This document shows, piece by piece, positions 1 to 12,466 of a stretch of DNA of 64,000 nucleotides (positions within the stretch are counted from its first letter, which is position 1; each line of letters begins with the position of its first letter). Source of the stretch: Bufo bufo. Taxonomy: Eukaryota; Chordata; Amphibia; Anura; Bufonidae. Below the pieces are notes generated by a model. The model saw only the letters and a list, made by a program, of their open reading frames with translations, ran no database searches and was not told where the DNA came from. The stretch covers positions 785,856,772-785,920,771 of the forward strand of contig NC_053389.1 of NCBI RefSeq assembly GCF_905171765.1, read 5' to 3'. The translations under genes were made by a program, and so were the position numbers.

Positions 1-62
1 CCTGAACTGTAAAGTGGTGCGGAATACGTTGGCGCTATCAGATTATTATTATATTTTATTAT

Positions 63-93
<31 letters not shown>

Positions 94-1264
94 AGGTTTT
101 GTGTCCCTTTGGTTGTAGTTTGATAGGTGACTTTGTATATTTCCAGGTGATACAACAGGGGTGTTATATTTATTTAGGAGCCCCCATTCTTTGATAGGAA
201 ATTCTGTAACTACATACTGTACCTCTACGTTGGAGCTGAATCGAGATCTGAAAGTTGCTTTGTTTATGTGGTTGCAAAAGTTTACATACCCTTGAAGGAT
301 TGACTCCGATGACTACTCAAGACACTCTTATAGGTCCTGTCTTCAAATCAACCCGATAACCTGACCAGAAACCGATCTTGCCAATTACAGGTTCCAGTAA
401 ACCTGCTGCTGCAGGTCTTACATGCTGGAGGAGGGTGTCTCAGTGGGAGGCCATCGAACATTTACATTTGAGCCCACAACTTTTTAGTTGTGTAACTGGA
501 AACCCCACTGTTTATTGATATGAGATATGGAGAAGTCTGTGGGAGTGATGTAGGTGTCAGACTGAGGAGATGAAGACTCTCATCATCTTATTCACTTGTA
601 ACCTTTAATATGGTTAGATAGGAAATGTCTGGAGCAGACGGCAGGACTCTTGAACAGAACAGCAGAAGTAAACAAGGATCTGGCTGAGGGACCTACCCCG
701 CACAGAAAACACTACTCGCTGCTCTCATGCATCACGTCACCTCTTCTGACAGCTCTTCAGGTGACATTACTAACATTCCTGCAATAACTCAGAAGCAACT
801 CACCAGCTTACCTGTTCTCCGTGTAGCTTGAGGGTCAAAAAGTTTCTTTTAACCCTTTGTACAAGTGTTTGCTATATCCACGTAACAGATGATGGCATAG
901 AAGCCTAACCAGTATTTCCAGGAGGATGTTGTTGCATGTATTACATTTTTACCGGCATTTTCAATAGCCAAGAAGGTATGAAATACATTGGTGCTTCTGG
1001 TAGCTATATCTCAGGCTGTATAAAAATCTAAGCTTTTAAACAAGACCAGGATCATGGTGCTAGCTTCTATACAGCCAAAGATATAACTGCAGGTAAGATT
1101 ACAGCTCTGGAGTATAATACAGGATTTAACTCAGAATCAGTACAGGATAAGTAATGTATGTACACAGTGATTGCACCAGCATAATAGTGAGTGCAGCTCT
1201 GGTGTATAATACAGGCTGTAACTGAGTATCAGTATGCATTGCGTTCATAAACATTTAGGGATCT
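1..1264. other. No gene recognised; AT microsatellite near the left edge
   Basis: I see no coding signal or recognisable transposon end here apart from a short (AT)n tract at about 65-88. Around 265-295 there is a stretch resembling a Tc1-type terminus (GCAAAAGTTTACATACCC), but no partner end was found, so it is at most a remnant. Confidence 0.5.
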
Positions 1265-1267
1265 TTA

Positions 1268-1709
1268 GGCCTCATGCACACGACCGTTGTTGTGTTCCGT
1301 TCCGCAAAATGGGGTTCCGTTGTTCCGTGATCCGTTTCCGTTTTTGTTTCCGTGTGTCTTCCTTGATTTTTGGAGGACCACCAGACATAAAGGAAAGTAA
1401 AAAAAAGTCTAAGTCAAGTTTGCCATGCAAATGATAGGAAAAAAAACAGACGCGGACGCCAATCTTGTGTGCCTCCGCGTTTTTTCACGGTCCCATTGAC
1501 TTGAATGGGTCCGTGAACCGTTTTCAGTGAAAAAAATAGGACAGGTTATCTTTTTTTGACGGACTGGAACCACGGATCACGGACGCGGACGACAAACGGT
1601 GCATTAGCCGAGTTTTCAACGGACCCATTGAAAGTCAATGGGTCTGCAGAAAATCACAAAAAACGGAACAACGGACACGGAATAAGACAACGGTCGTGTG
1701 CATGAGGCC
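1268..1709. mobile_element. Harbinger-like MITE with GGCCTCATGCACACG ends
   Basis: The left end GGCCTCATGCACACGACCGT is matched by its reverse complement ending at 1709, giving inverted termini of over 20 bp. The flanks are TTA on the left and TAT on the right, so a 3-bp TWA duplication is only approximate here; related copies at 9459, 9653, 46127 and 60345 have clean TAA duplications. The interior is non-coding and self-complementary in part. A Harbinger origin is inferred from the TAA target. Confidence 0.75.
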
Positions 1710-1712
1710 TAT

Positions 1713-2339
1713 AGTGAATCCTTCCTGTACAGCTGAGATGTCAGAGAGAATATTTCTCATTATTTTAGAGGGTGAGATGAGCTGCTTTTGATCTTGCACA
1801 ATGTTTAATAAGAAGAATATGTTAAAAATGCAGAATAGTCATGGTGGGATTTTATTATACATAAACCGTCTGACAAGTTACATCTTACACTTATACCATG
1901 AAAACAGAATATTGCGGTTTTATAGATGTTATAAAGTAAATGCCCCCAAGTTATGTTGAGCTCAGCAGTGATGTATGCAGCCTTCCATTCTTCAGTTCGT
2001 AGTTCATATGCTTTTAGTCATTAGTTACCAACATTCAAGACTTGCTTTCGAGCTATATAATGGGAGTGAGAGGGTTCGGGTGTGATCACTGCCCGGTCCT
2101 GTCAAGTTGCAGAGAGAGCAGAGCCTCTAGGTGTAATGGTAACGCCCCCGTTGCTCCTAGAGGCTCATTTACATATATTAAAACATAATCTTTCTCAGCA
2201 ATGCGGACACATATGAACATGGGACCAACACAGATGTCTTCAGCTGCCAAATGCACATGGAACAGGTCAGCCAGTGTCATAGGTACAAATCTGCTGACAG
2301 ATGCCCTTTAACAGTCCCATGCAGAGGTTGCTATCATGC
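1713..2339. other. No feature recognised
   Basis: I see no transposon end, repeat or plausible coding frame in this stretch. Confidence 0.4.
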
Positions 2340-4475
2340 ATAGCACTAGCCAGAAAGTGATACCACAAATACTGTCAGCTAGAGATTGCCAGCATGAACA
2401 GTGCCAGCCAGAGAGCTATAAACGGTGCCATCTAATGGATGTCATCAAAAATAGTGCTAAATATAGAGTGCCCCATAAACTGTGTTGGACAGGGAGTATT
2501 CCATAAATAATATCAGCAAGAGACTGCTCCATAAGCACTGTCAGCCGGATAGTGCCCCATAAGTACTGTTAATTCGAGAGTGCTTCATTAGAAATGGCAG
2601 GATGAGTCCTTAACAGTATCAGCCAGAAAGGGGCCCCATAATCAGTGTCACCCAGAGAGTGTCTCGTATGCAGTGTCGGACAGAGGGAGCCACATAAATA
2701 GTGTCAGCCAGAAAGTGCTCCATAAAGAGTATCTGACAGGCAGTGTCCCACAAACAGTGTTGGACTGAGAGTGCTCCATAAACAGTGTCAGACAGAGAGT
2801 GCTTCATAAACAGTCAGACAGAGAGTGCTCCATAAAGAGAGTCAGACAAAGAGTGCCCCATAAAGAGAGTCAGCCAGAGAGTGCTCCATAAACAGTGTCA
2901 GCCAGAGAGTGCTCCATAAACAGAGTCAGCCAGAGAGTCCCCCATAGACAGTTCTGGACAGAGAATGCTCCATGAACAGTGTCAGACAGAGAGTGCTCCA
3001 TAAACAAAGTCAACCAGAGAGTGCTCCATAAACAGTGTCAGCCAGAGAGTGCTCCATAAACAGTATCTGACAGAGAGTCCCCCATAGACAGTTCTGGACA
3101 GAGAATGCTCCATGAACAGTGTCAGACAGAGAGTGCTCCATAAACAGAGTCAACCAGAGAGTTCTCCATAAACAGTGTCAGCCAGAGAGTGCTCCATAAA
3201 CAGTATCTGACAGAGAGTCCCCCATAGACAGTTCTGGACAGAGAATGCTCCATGAACAGTGTCAGACAGAGAGTACTCCATAAACAGAGTCGGAAAGAGA
3301 GTGCCCCATAAACAGTATCGAGCAGAGAGTGCTCCATAAATAGCAATGGAGAGAGAGAGTGCACTACAAACTGTGTCAGACAGAGTGCCCCAAAAAGTGT
3401 CGGACAGAGATTGCCCTATAAACAGCATCAGAAAGTGCTCCATAAACAGTATTAGACAGAGAGTACCCCATAGACAGTTCTGTACAGAGAAGGCCCTCTC
3501 TATCCAATGCTGTTTATGTAGCACTCTCCCTATAAACAATGCTGGACCGAGAGTGCTACATAAACAGCATTGGATAGAGAGTGCCCCATAGACAGTTCTG
3601 GTCAGAGAGTACCCCATAGACAGTTCTGGACAGAGAGTACCCCATAGACAGTTCTAGACAAAGAGGGCCCTATAGACAATGCTGGGCCGAGAGTGCTCTA
3701 TAAACAGCATTGGATAGAGAGTGCCCCATAGACAGTTCTGGTCAGAGAGGGCCCCATAGACAGTTCTAGACAGAGAATACCCCATAGACAGTTCTGGACA
3801 GAGAGGGCCCTATAAACAATGCTGGGCCGAGAGTGCTCCATAAACAGCATTGGATAGAGTGCTCCATAGACAGTTCTGGTCAGAGAGGGCCCCATAGACA
3901 GTTCTGGACAGAGAGTACCCCATAGACAGTTCTGGACAGAGAGGGCCCTATAAACAATGCTGGGCCGAGAGTGCTCCATAAACAGCATTGGATAGAGAGT
4001 GCCCCATAGACAGTCCTGGTCAGAGAGGGCCCCATAGACAGTTCTAGACAGAGAGTACCCCATAGACAGTTCTGGACAGAGAGGGCCCTATAAACAATGC
4101 TGGGCCGAGAGTGCTCCATAAACAGTATTAGATAGAGAGTGCAGTATAAACAGTGTCAGCCAGAATGCTCCATAAACAGTATTGGACAGAGGGTCCCTTA
4201 TAAACAGTTCTGAACAGAGAGTGCTCCATAAACAGTCAGAAAGAGAGTACTACATAAACAGAGTTGGAAAGAGAGTTCCCCATAAACAGTGTCAGACAGA
4301 AAAGTGCCCTATAAACAGCATCAACGAGTTATCTATAAACAGTATTGGACAGAGAGTGCCCTATAAACACAATCGGCCAGAGAGGACCCCAAAAATAGTG
4401 CTGGACAGAGCGTGCCCAAAAAACAGTGTTGGAGAGAGAATGCTTTATAAACAGTATCTGGCAGAGTGTTAGTGA
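2340..4475. repeat. 28-bp minisatellite with ~140-bp higher-order period
   Basis: The monomer is about 28 bp (core GAGAGTGCTCCATAAACAGT followed by GTCAGCCA) and is repeated with many substitutions. The left part is very degenerate. Between about 3600 and 4140 the same sequence returns every 138-140 bp (CAATGCTGGGCCGAG at about 3677, 3817, 3955 and 4095), which is a higher-order unit of five monomers. Open frames on both strands here are by-products of the periodicity. Confidence 0.9.
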
Positions 4476-5300
4476 CTCATGGGGCGAGGCAGAGAGGATA
4501 GGAGTGATAGTTATCTTGCATGTGGCCATGCAATGGTCGGAGGGCACACTCTTTTCTTTCCTCAGGGCATGCCTAGACTTTGTGGAAGCCACCTGCCTGG
4601 TGTTACGTGGGGTGACCTTGCTGGTTGGCAGGAGAGCAGGTGGAGTGAGCTGGCAGACATATGGTGGTGGAGTCAATGACCAGAAACATTTGGTTGCAAT
4701 AAATAAATTCTCTTTCTACTGAAGGGATGATGGAGGTAGTAGTACAGATAGCAGCAACAGGAACAGTTCAGTAGTAAGTTACACCGTAGTGCTCTTCCCA
4801 ATGGCTGTGTTTAGGCAGTGACAATGATGGTGGTAATCCTGCCTACATATCTACATATGCTTCTCAATCCTCCTGAATAATCACAGGCGTGCAACACAAT
4901 TCTTATTAACTCCCTGTGCAAAGCCAGGTCTGAGGGGTACAAGTCCTAGATCAGGCGGCCAGACCATCTCTAAAATGTGGAAGGTATCGGAGAGACTTAG
5001 CCCATTCTACGTGCTGTAAAGTCTTAGTGCCATAAACGAGCGGTACCTTAGTGTCCATCCAAAGCATGGCCTTGCGATTCTCAATCATCAATGGAATCTG
5101 GTCTCTTTCTCTCTGGGTTATCCCATCTGTGTTCAGTAGGTTTGCTAGCAGTACAGTATGAGGGATAGAGCTTCCCTAGATGAGGCCTAGTTCTGTGGAG
5201 CTCTCACAGTCACATCCTCTCTCCAGGCTGCAGACTCTGAACTACTCACTAGGAGGTGGGTCCAGCCCATCTACTGACAACTAACTACAAGACTGCCAGA
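4476..5300. repeat. Dispersed repeat family, copy 1 of 3 (unclassified)
   Basis: This segment aligns by eye with 36233-37050 and more weakly with 11745-12330. Shared blocks are the CCTCAGGGCA motif, GTTGCAATAAATAAA followed by CTTT-rich DNA, CTTTCTACTGAA, CCCAATGGCTGTGT, and a run around TCACAGGCGTGCAA. It interrupts the 28-bp array, which resumes at 5430. No termini or target duplication were found, so the class is unknown; the AATAAA would fit an LTR or a 3' UTR. Confidence 0.6.
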
Positions 5301-5429
5301 CTGAACTCTATGCTGCCTATAATCAACCATCGAGAGTGCATAATGCATAGGAAAACAATTGTTTTAACAAAAAATCACAACGTCCAACTAAGTAGCAATA
5401 AATTAACCCTTTGCAGTGATCCTCTCGGA

Positions 5430-5690
5430 CACTACAAATGCCCCATATATAGTGTTGGACAGAAAGTGCCCCATAAACAGTGTCAGACAGAGAGTGGCAC
5501 TAGAATCAGTATTAGCCAGGTTGTGGTTCATAAACAGTGCCAGGATTACCCTCTTGATAGTATCAGCCAAGAAGTTCCACCATAAACTGTGCCAGCCAGA
5601 GACTTCTGCCACAAGCCGCATAAGCCAGAGAATGCTGCCATAAACACTGTTGAGCACAGAGTGTCCCATAAGCAGTATAAACTGACACAC
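5430..5690. repeat. 28-bp minisatellite, right remainder
   Basis: The same CCCATAAACAGTGTCAGACA-type monomers as at 2340-4475 resume here, so one array was split by about 950 bp of inserted DNA. Confidence 0.8.
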
Positions 5691-6483
5691 TGGTGTCTCT
5701 GTTGCAGACATGAGCACAGATCAGAGCTCAAAGAGTGCTTTCATGGAGTGATTGACCTCTACAGTGTAAGAACTTCTGGATTTGAGGACAACGTCATGTC
5801 AACCCTTCCGGGAGTCCAGAGAGTCTCCCCTTTTCCTCAAGATATAAAGTTAGATGTTTGTCTTGGGCCTTCACGTTTTACCCCAAAATTTTTTTTATCA
5901 TTGTGGTAGTCGTCACCTCTTGTCTGTTTAATGCTGATATATAGACTGTAATAGCAAAAGAGTGTTCATGTGTCTAGTATGTGACAGCTCCCCTGAGACT
6001 AATTTTTTCTGTACACAGAATGTGGAACTAAGTAGATCATTTGACTGTTCTTTCAGGCCCCGTCAGAAGTTCCAGCACATGCTGGTGACAAATCCTGACC
6101 TGTTATGTTACTAAGAAACTCAATTTTACGCGTTCCTTGCATCATCTGAACCATCTGAACAAGAACTGAGGAAGTGTAGTGGATCTACTCAGCTTTTCTC
6201 TAGTTATAGATGTAAAGCAATATGCATACAGATAAAGCAGCACGATCATGTAAACCATATAAAAAAGTCTGAACCATATAAAACGGAGGTATCAGTCCAC
6301 TCTGGAAGTGTCCACCCTGGGTGCCAGTCTCACAGTATACAGAGCAAGATCACAGCATCACAGGAGCTGCTTATGGCCACTTTCACAAGGGCATGTGAGG
6401 TCAGGAAAATACCGTCCATGTGCAGTACCCCAGTAGGACTAGTACAAAACGTTAATTATTGCCAAGGAGTTAATGCAGTGTTA
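5691..6483. other. No feature recognised
   Basis: I see no coding frame with protein-like content and no repeat boundary in this stretch. Confidence 0.4.
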
Positions 6484-6920
6484 TTAAAGGGGTTCTGCAG
6501 TTTGTGTAAACTGATGATCTATCCTCTGGATAGATCATCAGCATCTGATCGGCGGGGGTCCGACACCCGAGACCCCCACCGATCAGCTATTTGAGAAGGC
6601 CGGGCGCTGCTGGAGCGCCGCGGCCTTCTCACTGTTTACCATTGGCCCAGTGACGTCACGACTAGTATCAACTGGCCTGGGCGGGGCTAAACTTCATTCA
6701 AGGAAACAGAGCTTAGCCCTGGCCAGGCCAGTTGATACTAATCGTGACATCACTAGGCCAGCGGTAAACAGTGAGAAGGCCGCGGCGCTCCAGCAGCGCC
6801 GCGGCCTTCTCAAATAGCTGATCGGCGGGGGTCCCGGGTGTCGGACCCCCACCGTTCAGATGCTGATAATCTATTCAGAGGATAGATCATCAGTTTAAAC
6901 AAACTGCAGAACCCCTTTAA
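6484..6920. mobile_element. T2/Kolobok-type MITE, palindromic, TTAA target
   Basis: Both ends are TTAA plus AGGGGTTCTGCAG as an inverted repeat, and the arms stay complementary almost to the centre (GAAGGCCGCGGCGCTCC and its complement). A TTAA target followed by AGGG is typical of the T2/Kolobok MITEs of frogs. There is no coding capacity. Confidence 0.85.
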
Positions 6921-7187
6921 GTTAAATGTTGTGATTTATTAGGTGTATGTACTCAATAGCAATCTATAAGGCAACCAAACCATTAACAAATTGGAAGACT
7001 GTTTAGGTTCAGGGTGATGGATCTGGTTCTCCTCATAGCTAGTTAGTAGAAGAGTGTGAGTCTAGCAGAGCAAGGGAGAAGACCTACATGTGCAAGCTCC
7101 TGAGAACCTCTGTCTCTGAGACTTCAACTGTCAGAGATGATGTTCTATTACCAGAGGACCCCAGAGAGAAAGAGTCCAGTCATTTTA

Positions 7188-7579
7188 GGCTTTCACACTC
7201 GCGTTTTGGGCAGATCCGTCAAGGAGACGTTTGTGTTATCGGTAACATAGCCAAGACGGATCAGTCATGAACTCCATTGAAAGTCAATGGGAGACGGATC
7301 AGTTTTCTATTGTGCCAGATTGTGTCAGAGAAAACGGATCCGTCTCCATTGACTTACATTGTGTGTCAGAACGGATCCGTTTGGCTCAGTTTCGTCAAGC
7401 GGACAGCAAAATGCTGCAGGCAGTGTTTTGGTGTCCGCCTCCAGAACGGAATGGTGACTGATCGGAGGCAAACTGATGCATTCTGGGTGGATCCTTTTCC
7501 ATTCAGAATGCATTAAGGGCATAACTGATCCATTGGACCGCTTGTGAGAGCCCATGACGGATCTCATAAACGGAAAGCC
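7188..7579. mobile_element. Probable Harbinger-like MITE
   Basis: It begins TTA then GGCTTTCACACTCGCG and ends near GGAAAGCC. The interior has repeated GACGGATC/GATCCGTC motifs and ACTCCATTGAAAGTCAATGG, as in other members of this class. The right end is diverged and the target duplication is unclear. Open frames within it are not coding. Confidence 0.5.
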
Positions 7580-7959
7580 AAAACATAAGTTTCTGCACCC
7601 ATCAGGAGTTACTAAGGGCAGTGTTCCGAATCAGCGATTGTGAATCCACTGTGCCAACAAAATAATTTGGCTTTGGGCTAAACCCTAAAACGTTATTCCG
7701 GCACTCCCCATATATTCACCCTTTAACCCCTGTACAGGGATCTGGACTTCGCTGTAGGGGAGCAACCTTTTGGGATAGTCCCAGTATAGTTGGAAGCTGA
7801 CCCACTAGGGTCATGGACTCTGGTGCAAACAACGCCTGAAAAGCTTATCAGTGGTGGTGGGGGTATTGGACGCCTACCGATCAGAGAGTAATTGCTTATC
7901 CTGAGGGTCAGTCATCAATTGTAAATGGTTGGACAACCGTTTTAAGGTGGATGCATTAG

Positions 7960-8442
7960 GCAGGGTGCTGAACCTTCTGAAAGAGACCAGTCATGTATAG
8001 AGACTTACTGGAAGTGATATGGCGACTTATTGGCAATTTTCCATGGGAAATGAATACGCAAGGAGGTATCTCCCAAGAAAGAGAACCATCTCGCCAGAGC
8101 CACCTGTTGGAAGTGGCTCTCTATGAGTCAACATACGACTTTCCAACAAGCCTTGAGATTAGACAAGGTAATATACATAGAGTACTTCCAGTAAGTCTCC
8201 ATCCAGGACTGGTCTCTTTAAGGAGATTCAGCACCCTGCTTAAGCAACTTCCAAGGCATTGTGCTGATTCAGCCAGAATCCTACTCTGTACTAATGAGGT
8301 GGTGCAAACACCCCAAAAGAGCTGTCTACGGATGGATATCTGGCCTGGCAATATTCCCTTGTCAAATCCCAAGGCTTGTTGGAAAGTTGGATCTTGACTC
8401 ATAGGCAGCCACTTCCAATAGGTGGCACTTTCTTGGGAGATA
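7960..8442. repeat. Two interleaved inverted repeats
   Basis: The first pair of arms is 7960-8018 and 8182-8240 (GCAGGGTGCTGAA against TTCAGCACCCTGC, with TTACTGGAAGT inside). The second pair is about 8067-8152 and 8373-8442 (TATCTCCCAAGAAAG against CTTTCTTGGGAGATA). The overlapping 134- and 174-codon open frames on opposite strands arise from this symmetry and show no recognisable domain. Confidence 0.7.
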
Positions 8443-9458
8443 CTTATTTGCATATAAGGTGAATGCCTGTCTTTGTTGGTCACACATCTGCTGCCATGAA
8501 GTAACTGTGACTGACCTTGCTGGAAGAGATTCTTACCATCTCCTATATTCTTAGACCTAATTGACTGCTTGTATTCCGGCCTGCTATCTCTCAGGCCATT
8601 ATCAATCATCCAGTGATTAATTGCCTGTGACATTAAGTGGATCACATTAGTGACATTCCATCAAGCTGGAAGCCTGGTGACCACTTCAGGCAACTAATTA
8701 ACCTGAACTTGTTTCTAGACTAATCACGTCTGCCGAGGAGCTCATACTGGCGAGCTATCACATAACAGTTCCTCATTTTTTATTACATGTTTTTGTTTTG
8801 TAGCTTTTCATGATGTTCTTTATTTCACAGCTTATGTTGAGCTTGGCTTCTATTTATATGTGACCATGGATGAAGCTAAGCTAGGACTCCTAATCACCCA
8901 AGGACTTTAAATAATAAGGACCCTGTATAGAAATTGCATATGCTCACAGTTTCAGGTCTAGACTGTCTACTTAACATAGGTAATGCAACTCTTTTTGTCT
9001 ACGGTATATTTTAGTTCCTCTTTGGCTCCGTCAGAACTGCAAGCTAATCTGACTGATCACCTCTGAGATAAAGTGGGCCATTGTGTTGATAGTTGTAACC
9101 ACAAGAACAATGAGGGTTTGTGTGCTGATCTGTAAAAAGAGCAAAGTTCTGCAGGGAAACAGTGCAAGACTTTTTTGTTGTGACTTGTGGTTCTTTTATC
9201 CTGTTGTGATTATATTTCAAAGTGAAATTCCACCTCGAAGCAGCTTCTGATATCTAATTGAGACATGTCAGAAGATGTTATCGGTGGAGATCTGTGAGCC
9301 AAGATTTCCATTTGCTCAAATGAAGGGGCTGAAGTGCTCTACCATGCATGATGCCCCTTACTCATGGCTGAGAAATTTCCATACAAGTCATTGAGACAAA
9401 AGACCTCTACGGATCGCTAGAATACGGCACCGCACCCCTTCATCATATCTCCTTGTAA
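8443..9458. other. No feature recognised
   Basis: I see no supported gene, RNA or repeat boundary in this stretch. Confidence 0.4.
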
Positions 9459-9649
9459 GGCCTCATGCTCACGACCATATTTTGTATCTGTGTCAATATC
9501 ATCCATGTGCTGTCCTCGTCCGTGTGTCATGTCGTATTCTCGTTTGTAATAGGAGTGATAAAAATGTGGATTTAACACAGAAGGTGTCCGTATTTTGTGG
9601 ACCCCTGGTTTGCAGACCACAATACGGACACAGTCATGTGCACAAGGCC
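9459..9649. mobile_element. Harbinger-like MITE (191 bp), TAA target
   Basis: The left end GGCCTCATGCTCACGACC and the right end CATGTGCACAAGGCC form an imperfect inverted repeat. TAA is present at 9456-9458 and at 9650-9652. The right TAA is also the left TAA of the next element. Confidence 0.8.
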
Positions 9650-9652
9650 TAA

Positions 9653-10652
9653 GGCCCCTTTCACACGAGCGAGTATTCCGCGCGGATGCGTTGCGGGAGG
9701 TGAACGCATTGCACCCGCACGGAATCCTGACCCATTCATTTCTATGGGGCTGTGCACGCGAGCAGTGATTTTCACGCATCACTTGTGCGTTGCGTGAAAA
9801 TCGCAGCATGCTCCTCTTTGTGCGTTTTTCACGTAGCGCAAGCCCCATAGAAATGAATGGGGTTGCGTGAAAATCGCAAGCATCCGCAAGCAAGTGCGGA
9901 TGCGGTGCGATTTTCACGCATAGTTGCTAGGAGACGATCGGGATGGAGACCCGATCATTATTATTTTCCCTTATAACATTGTTATAAGGGAAAATAATAG
10001 CATTCTGAATACAGAATGCAAAGTACAACAGCGCTGGAGGGGTTAAAAAAAATAAAAATCATTTAACTCACCTTAATCCACTTGATCGCGATGTCGGCAT
10101 CTCCTTCTGTCCCCTTTACTGAATAGGACCTGAGGTGAGCATTAATTATAGGATCAAGGACCTTTGATGACGTCACTCCGGTCATCACATGGTACGTCAC
10201 ATGATCTTTTACCATGGTGAATCACCATTGTAAAAGATCATGTGACGTACTATGTGATGACCGGAATGACGTCACCACAGGTCCTGTTGCTGCACAGAGA
10301 TCAGATGAAGCCAGAAGGAGATGCCTGGCCGCGAACAAGTGGAGTAAGGTGAGTTAAAAAATTATTATTATTTTTTTTAACCCCTCCAGCGCTGTTTTAC
10401 TATGCATTCTGTATTCAGAATGCTATTATTTTCCCTTATAACCATGTTATAATGGGAAATAATACAATCTACACAACACCGATCCCAAGCCCGAACTTCT
10501 GTAAAGAAATTCAGCTTTGGGTACCAAACACGCGCGATTTTTCTCACGCAAGTGCAAAACGCATTACAATGTTTTGCACTCGCGCGGAAAAATCACGGGT
10601 GTTCCCGCAACGCACCCGCACATTTTCCCGCAACGCCCGTGTGAAAGAGGCC
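9653..10652. mobile_element. Foldback Harbinger-like MITE (1000 bp), TAA target
   Basis: The element starts GGCCCCTTTCACACG and ends CGTGTGAAAGAGGCC, flanked by TAA at 9650-9652 and 10653-10655. Long interior arms are complementary: TTATAAGGGAAAATAATAGC near 9985 pairs with its complement near 10430, and the TGACGTCA-containing segments around 10170-10275 form the centre. No coding capacity. Confidence 0.85.
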
Positions 10653-10655
10653 TAA

Positions 10656-11744
10656 GGCATGTACATTAAAGGCCTTCTGACGTCAGTGGAAATCATCAAC
10701 ATAATTTAGAAATATGGAATATTAGGGACATAGGGGCCGGGGTCAGTTATTATCCAGAAATATGCCCATATTAGGCATATTTATGACGCAGATTGCGGAC
10801 ACAGGGAGCAGTTAGTTTTACCTCCAATAAACGTGCCTGGCTCATTGTTCATTAGCTTTGCTGGAAGCAGGAGATCGGTGGAGAAGAACATCCTGCCTAC
10901 GTAATATGCCCATCCACGATGCTGACACTGAACCAGCCAAAAAGGCAAAGAGATTTCGGCTCTGCAGAATTATGAATGCAGCTCTGGAGTATAGTACAAG
11001 CTTTAACTCTGGATCAGTTCTATCCGAATTATTCGATCTTTGAAATAGCTAAACTGAGCACTTTCCTTGCCCTGTAGAAGACGTGACTCGGGTCTCAGTG
11101 TATTAATTCTTGGGTGAGAGGTTTTTAGGCCTGAGAGGCGGCGGTGTATTCCTGCACACAGCAGCACTCGTACAGAAGTCTGCACGGCCACGATCCATCA
11201 CTGTGTGGGCTTGAAGCAGAGATAAAACCCTTGACACTCCGCAGGAATTTCTCCATCAGACACAGGACAGAGGATCTCAGCCTTATTTGGTCCTGTGTCA
11301 GGGAGGACACTGAACAGGTCACTTCTACCAGACAGCCGAGTGACCTAATGCTGGCATCTTCTCAGAGGGGCTGCAGGAACAATACACAAAGGGTTAACTC
11401 AAGCACTTCTCCGCCCTCCCCCCCCCCACATTGACTTCCATTCCTTCACCATTTACCTGCTGATCTGATTTTATTACCTGCTGATCTGATTTTGATTCTA
11501 ACTAGTTGATAATCGTCCTTTTATTGCTGCAAGGGAAATCACTGGCTGCAATCTGAAGCAGTGATGCAGTATAAAGCATGGAGAAGGACATAGCAGGGAC
11601 ATCCCCTTTAAATGCAAACTCCATAGTTTTCCATAGGGATCTGATTGGTTGCTATGGGCAAGTAAATTGTTTTCCATTACACCAGTTTTGATAAATCTCC
11701 CCCTTTGCGTTTTATTTCCTCACTAATTTTGATAACTCTGCTTT
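10656..11744. other. No gene recognised
   Basis: Nothing coding can be supported. Near 11640-11715 there is a fragment (GATTGGTTGCTATGGGCAAG, then ACACCAGTTTTGATAAAT) related to the small MITE at 35203-35323. Confidence 0.4.
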
Positions 11745-12330
11745 GGCTGTGGCTCGAGAGGAGCAGAGTGGAGAATGGGAGTGGTAGTGGCTCTGGCTCC
11801 AATGATTATTCAAAAGGCAATACTCACACCGATGCTCCCTAGGGCTGGGCACTGACAGGAGGGCGCACCCTCATCTTCCCTCAGGGCAAACCCTGATGTT
11901 GGGGCTCCGGCCCAATGGTAGTTGGGGTGCCCTTTGTGTGGGTATGGTGCGAGTGTGAGGCAGGAGGAGTGGGTGCAGTGGCTGGTGAATGGTGCTGGAG
12001 TCAGTAACCAGCCCAGATACAGAAGATAAACGTCTCTTTTTACTAAAGTGCAGAATGGGAGTTGTAGTAGATCCAACGGTATCAAAACACGGTTCCAAAC
12101 AATTCTCAGTGTAAATCTATCCAGATAGCAATGTACGGATATAGGCCAGGATGAGGGTTGTAGTACTCCTCTCCTCTGTCTCTCTCTGCAGTATCTAAGG
12201 CTGACAATATTATTCTTGCAATGGTGGCTATAATTCCCAGCTGAGGGGGACAGGATTAAGATATGGTGGACCTGACCGGGTCCAAATGAGGAAGGGTGTA
12301 TTAGCAATATCCCCTTCACTGCAGTAAAGT
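11745..12330. repeat. Dispersed repeat family, copy 2 of 3 (diverged)
   Basis: Shared blocks with the copies at 4476 and 36233 are GAGGGCGCACCCTCATCTTC, CCTCAGGGCAAACC, GGTGCTGGAGTCAGTAACCA and TCTTTTTACTAAAG followed by GTTGTAGTAG. This copy is more diverged than the other two are from each other. Confidence 0.5.
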
Positions 12331-12466
12331 CTATATAAGTCTTAAACAGAAAATACCTTACTGACTGACTCTAATGCTCGGCCATGCAGATTCTGGACCC
12401 TCTAGTTTTTGAGAAGGCACTGATGCTCTTGTGAGCGCTGCGGCCTTCTCCATGCTCACAAAGCAC

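Noticed and set aside
1234..1434. Short open frame over the left end of the MITE
   Set aside because: It covers the MITE terminus, and the same kind of frame appears in every related copy.
2340..4475. 28-bp repeats that superficially resemble a CRISPR array
   Set aside because: Repeats are contiguous with no unique spacers, are degenerate, and lie in a vertebrate repeat context.
7993..8645. Overlapping 134- and 174-codon frames on opposite strands
   Set aside because: They lie over interleaved inverted repeats and show no recognisable domain.
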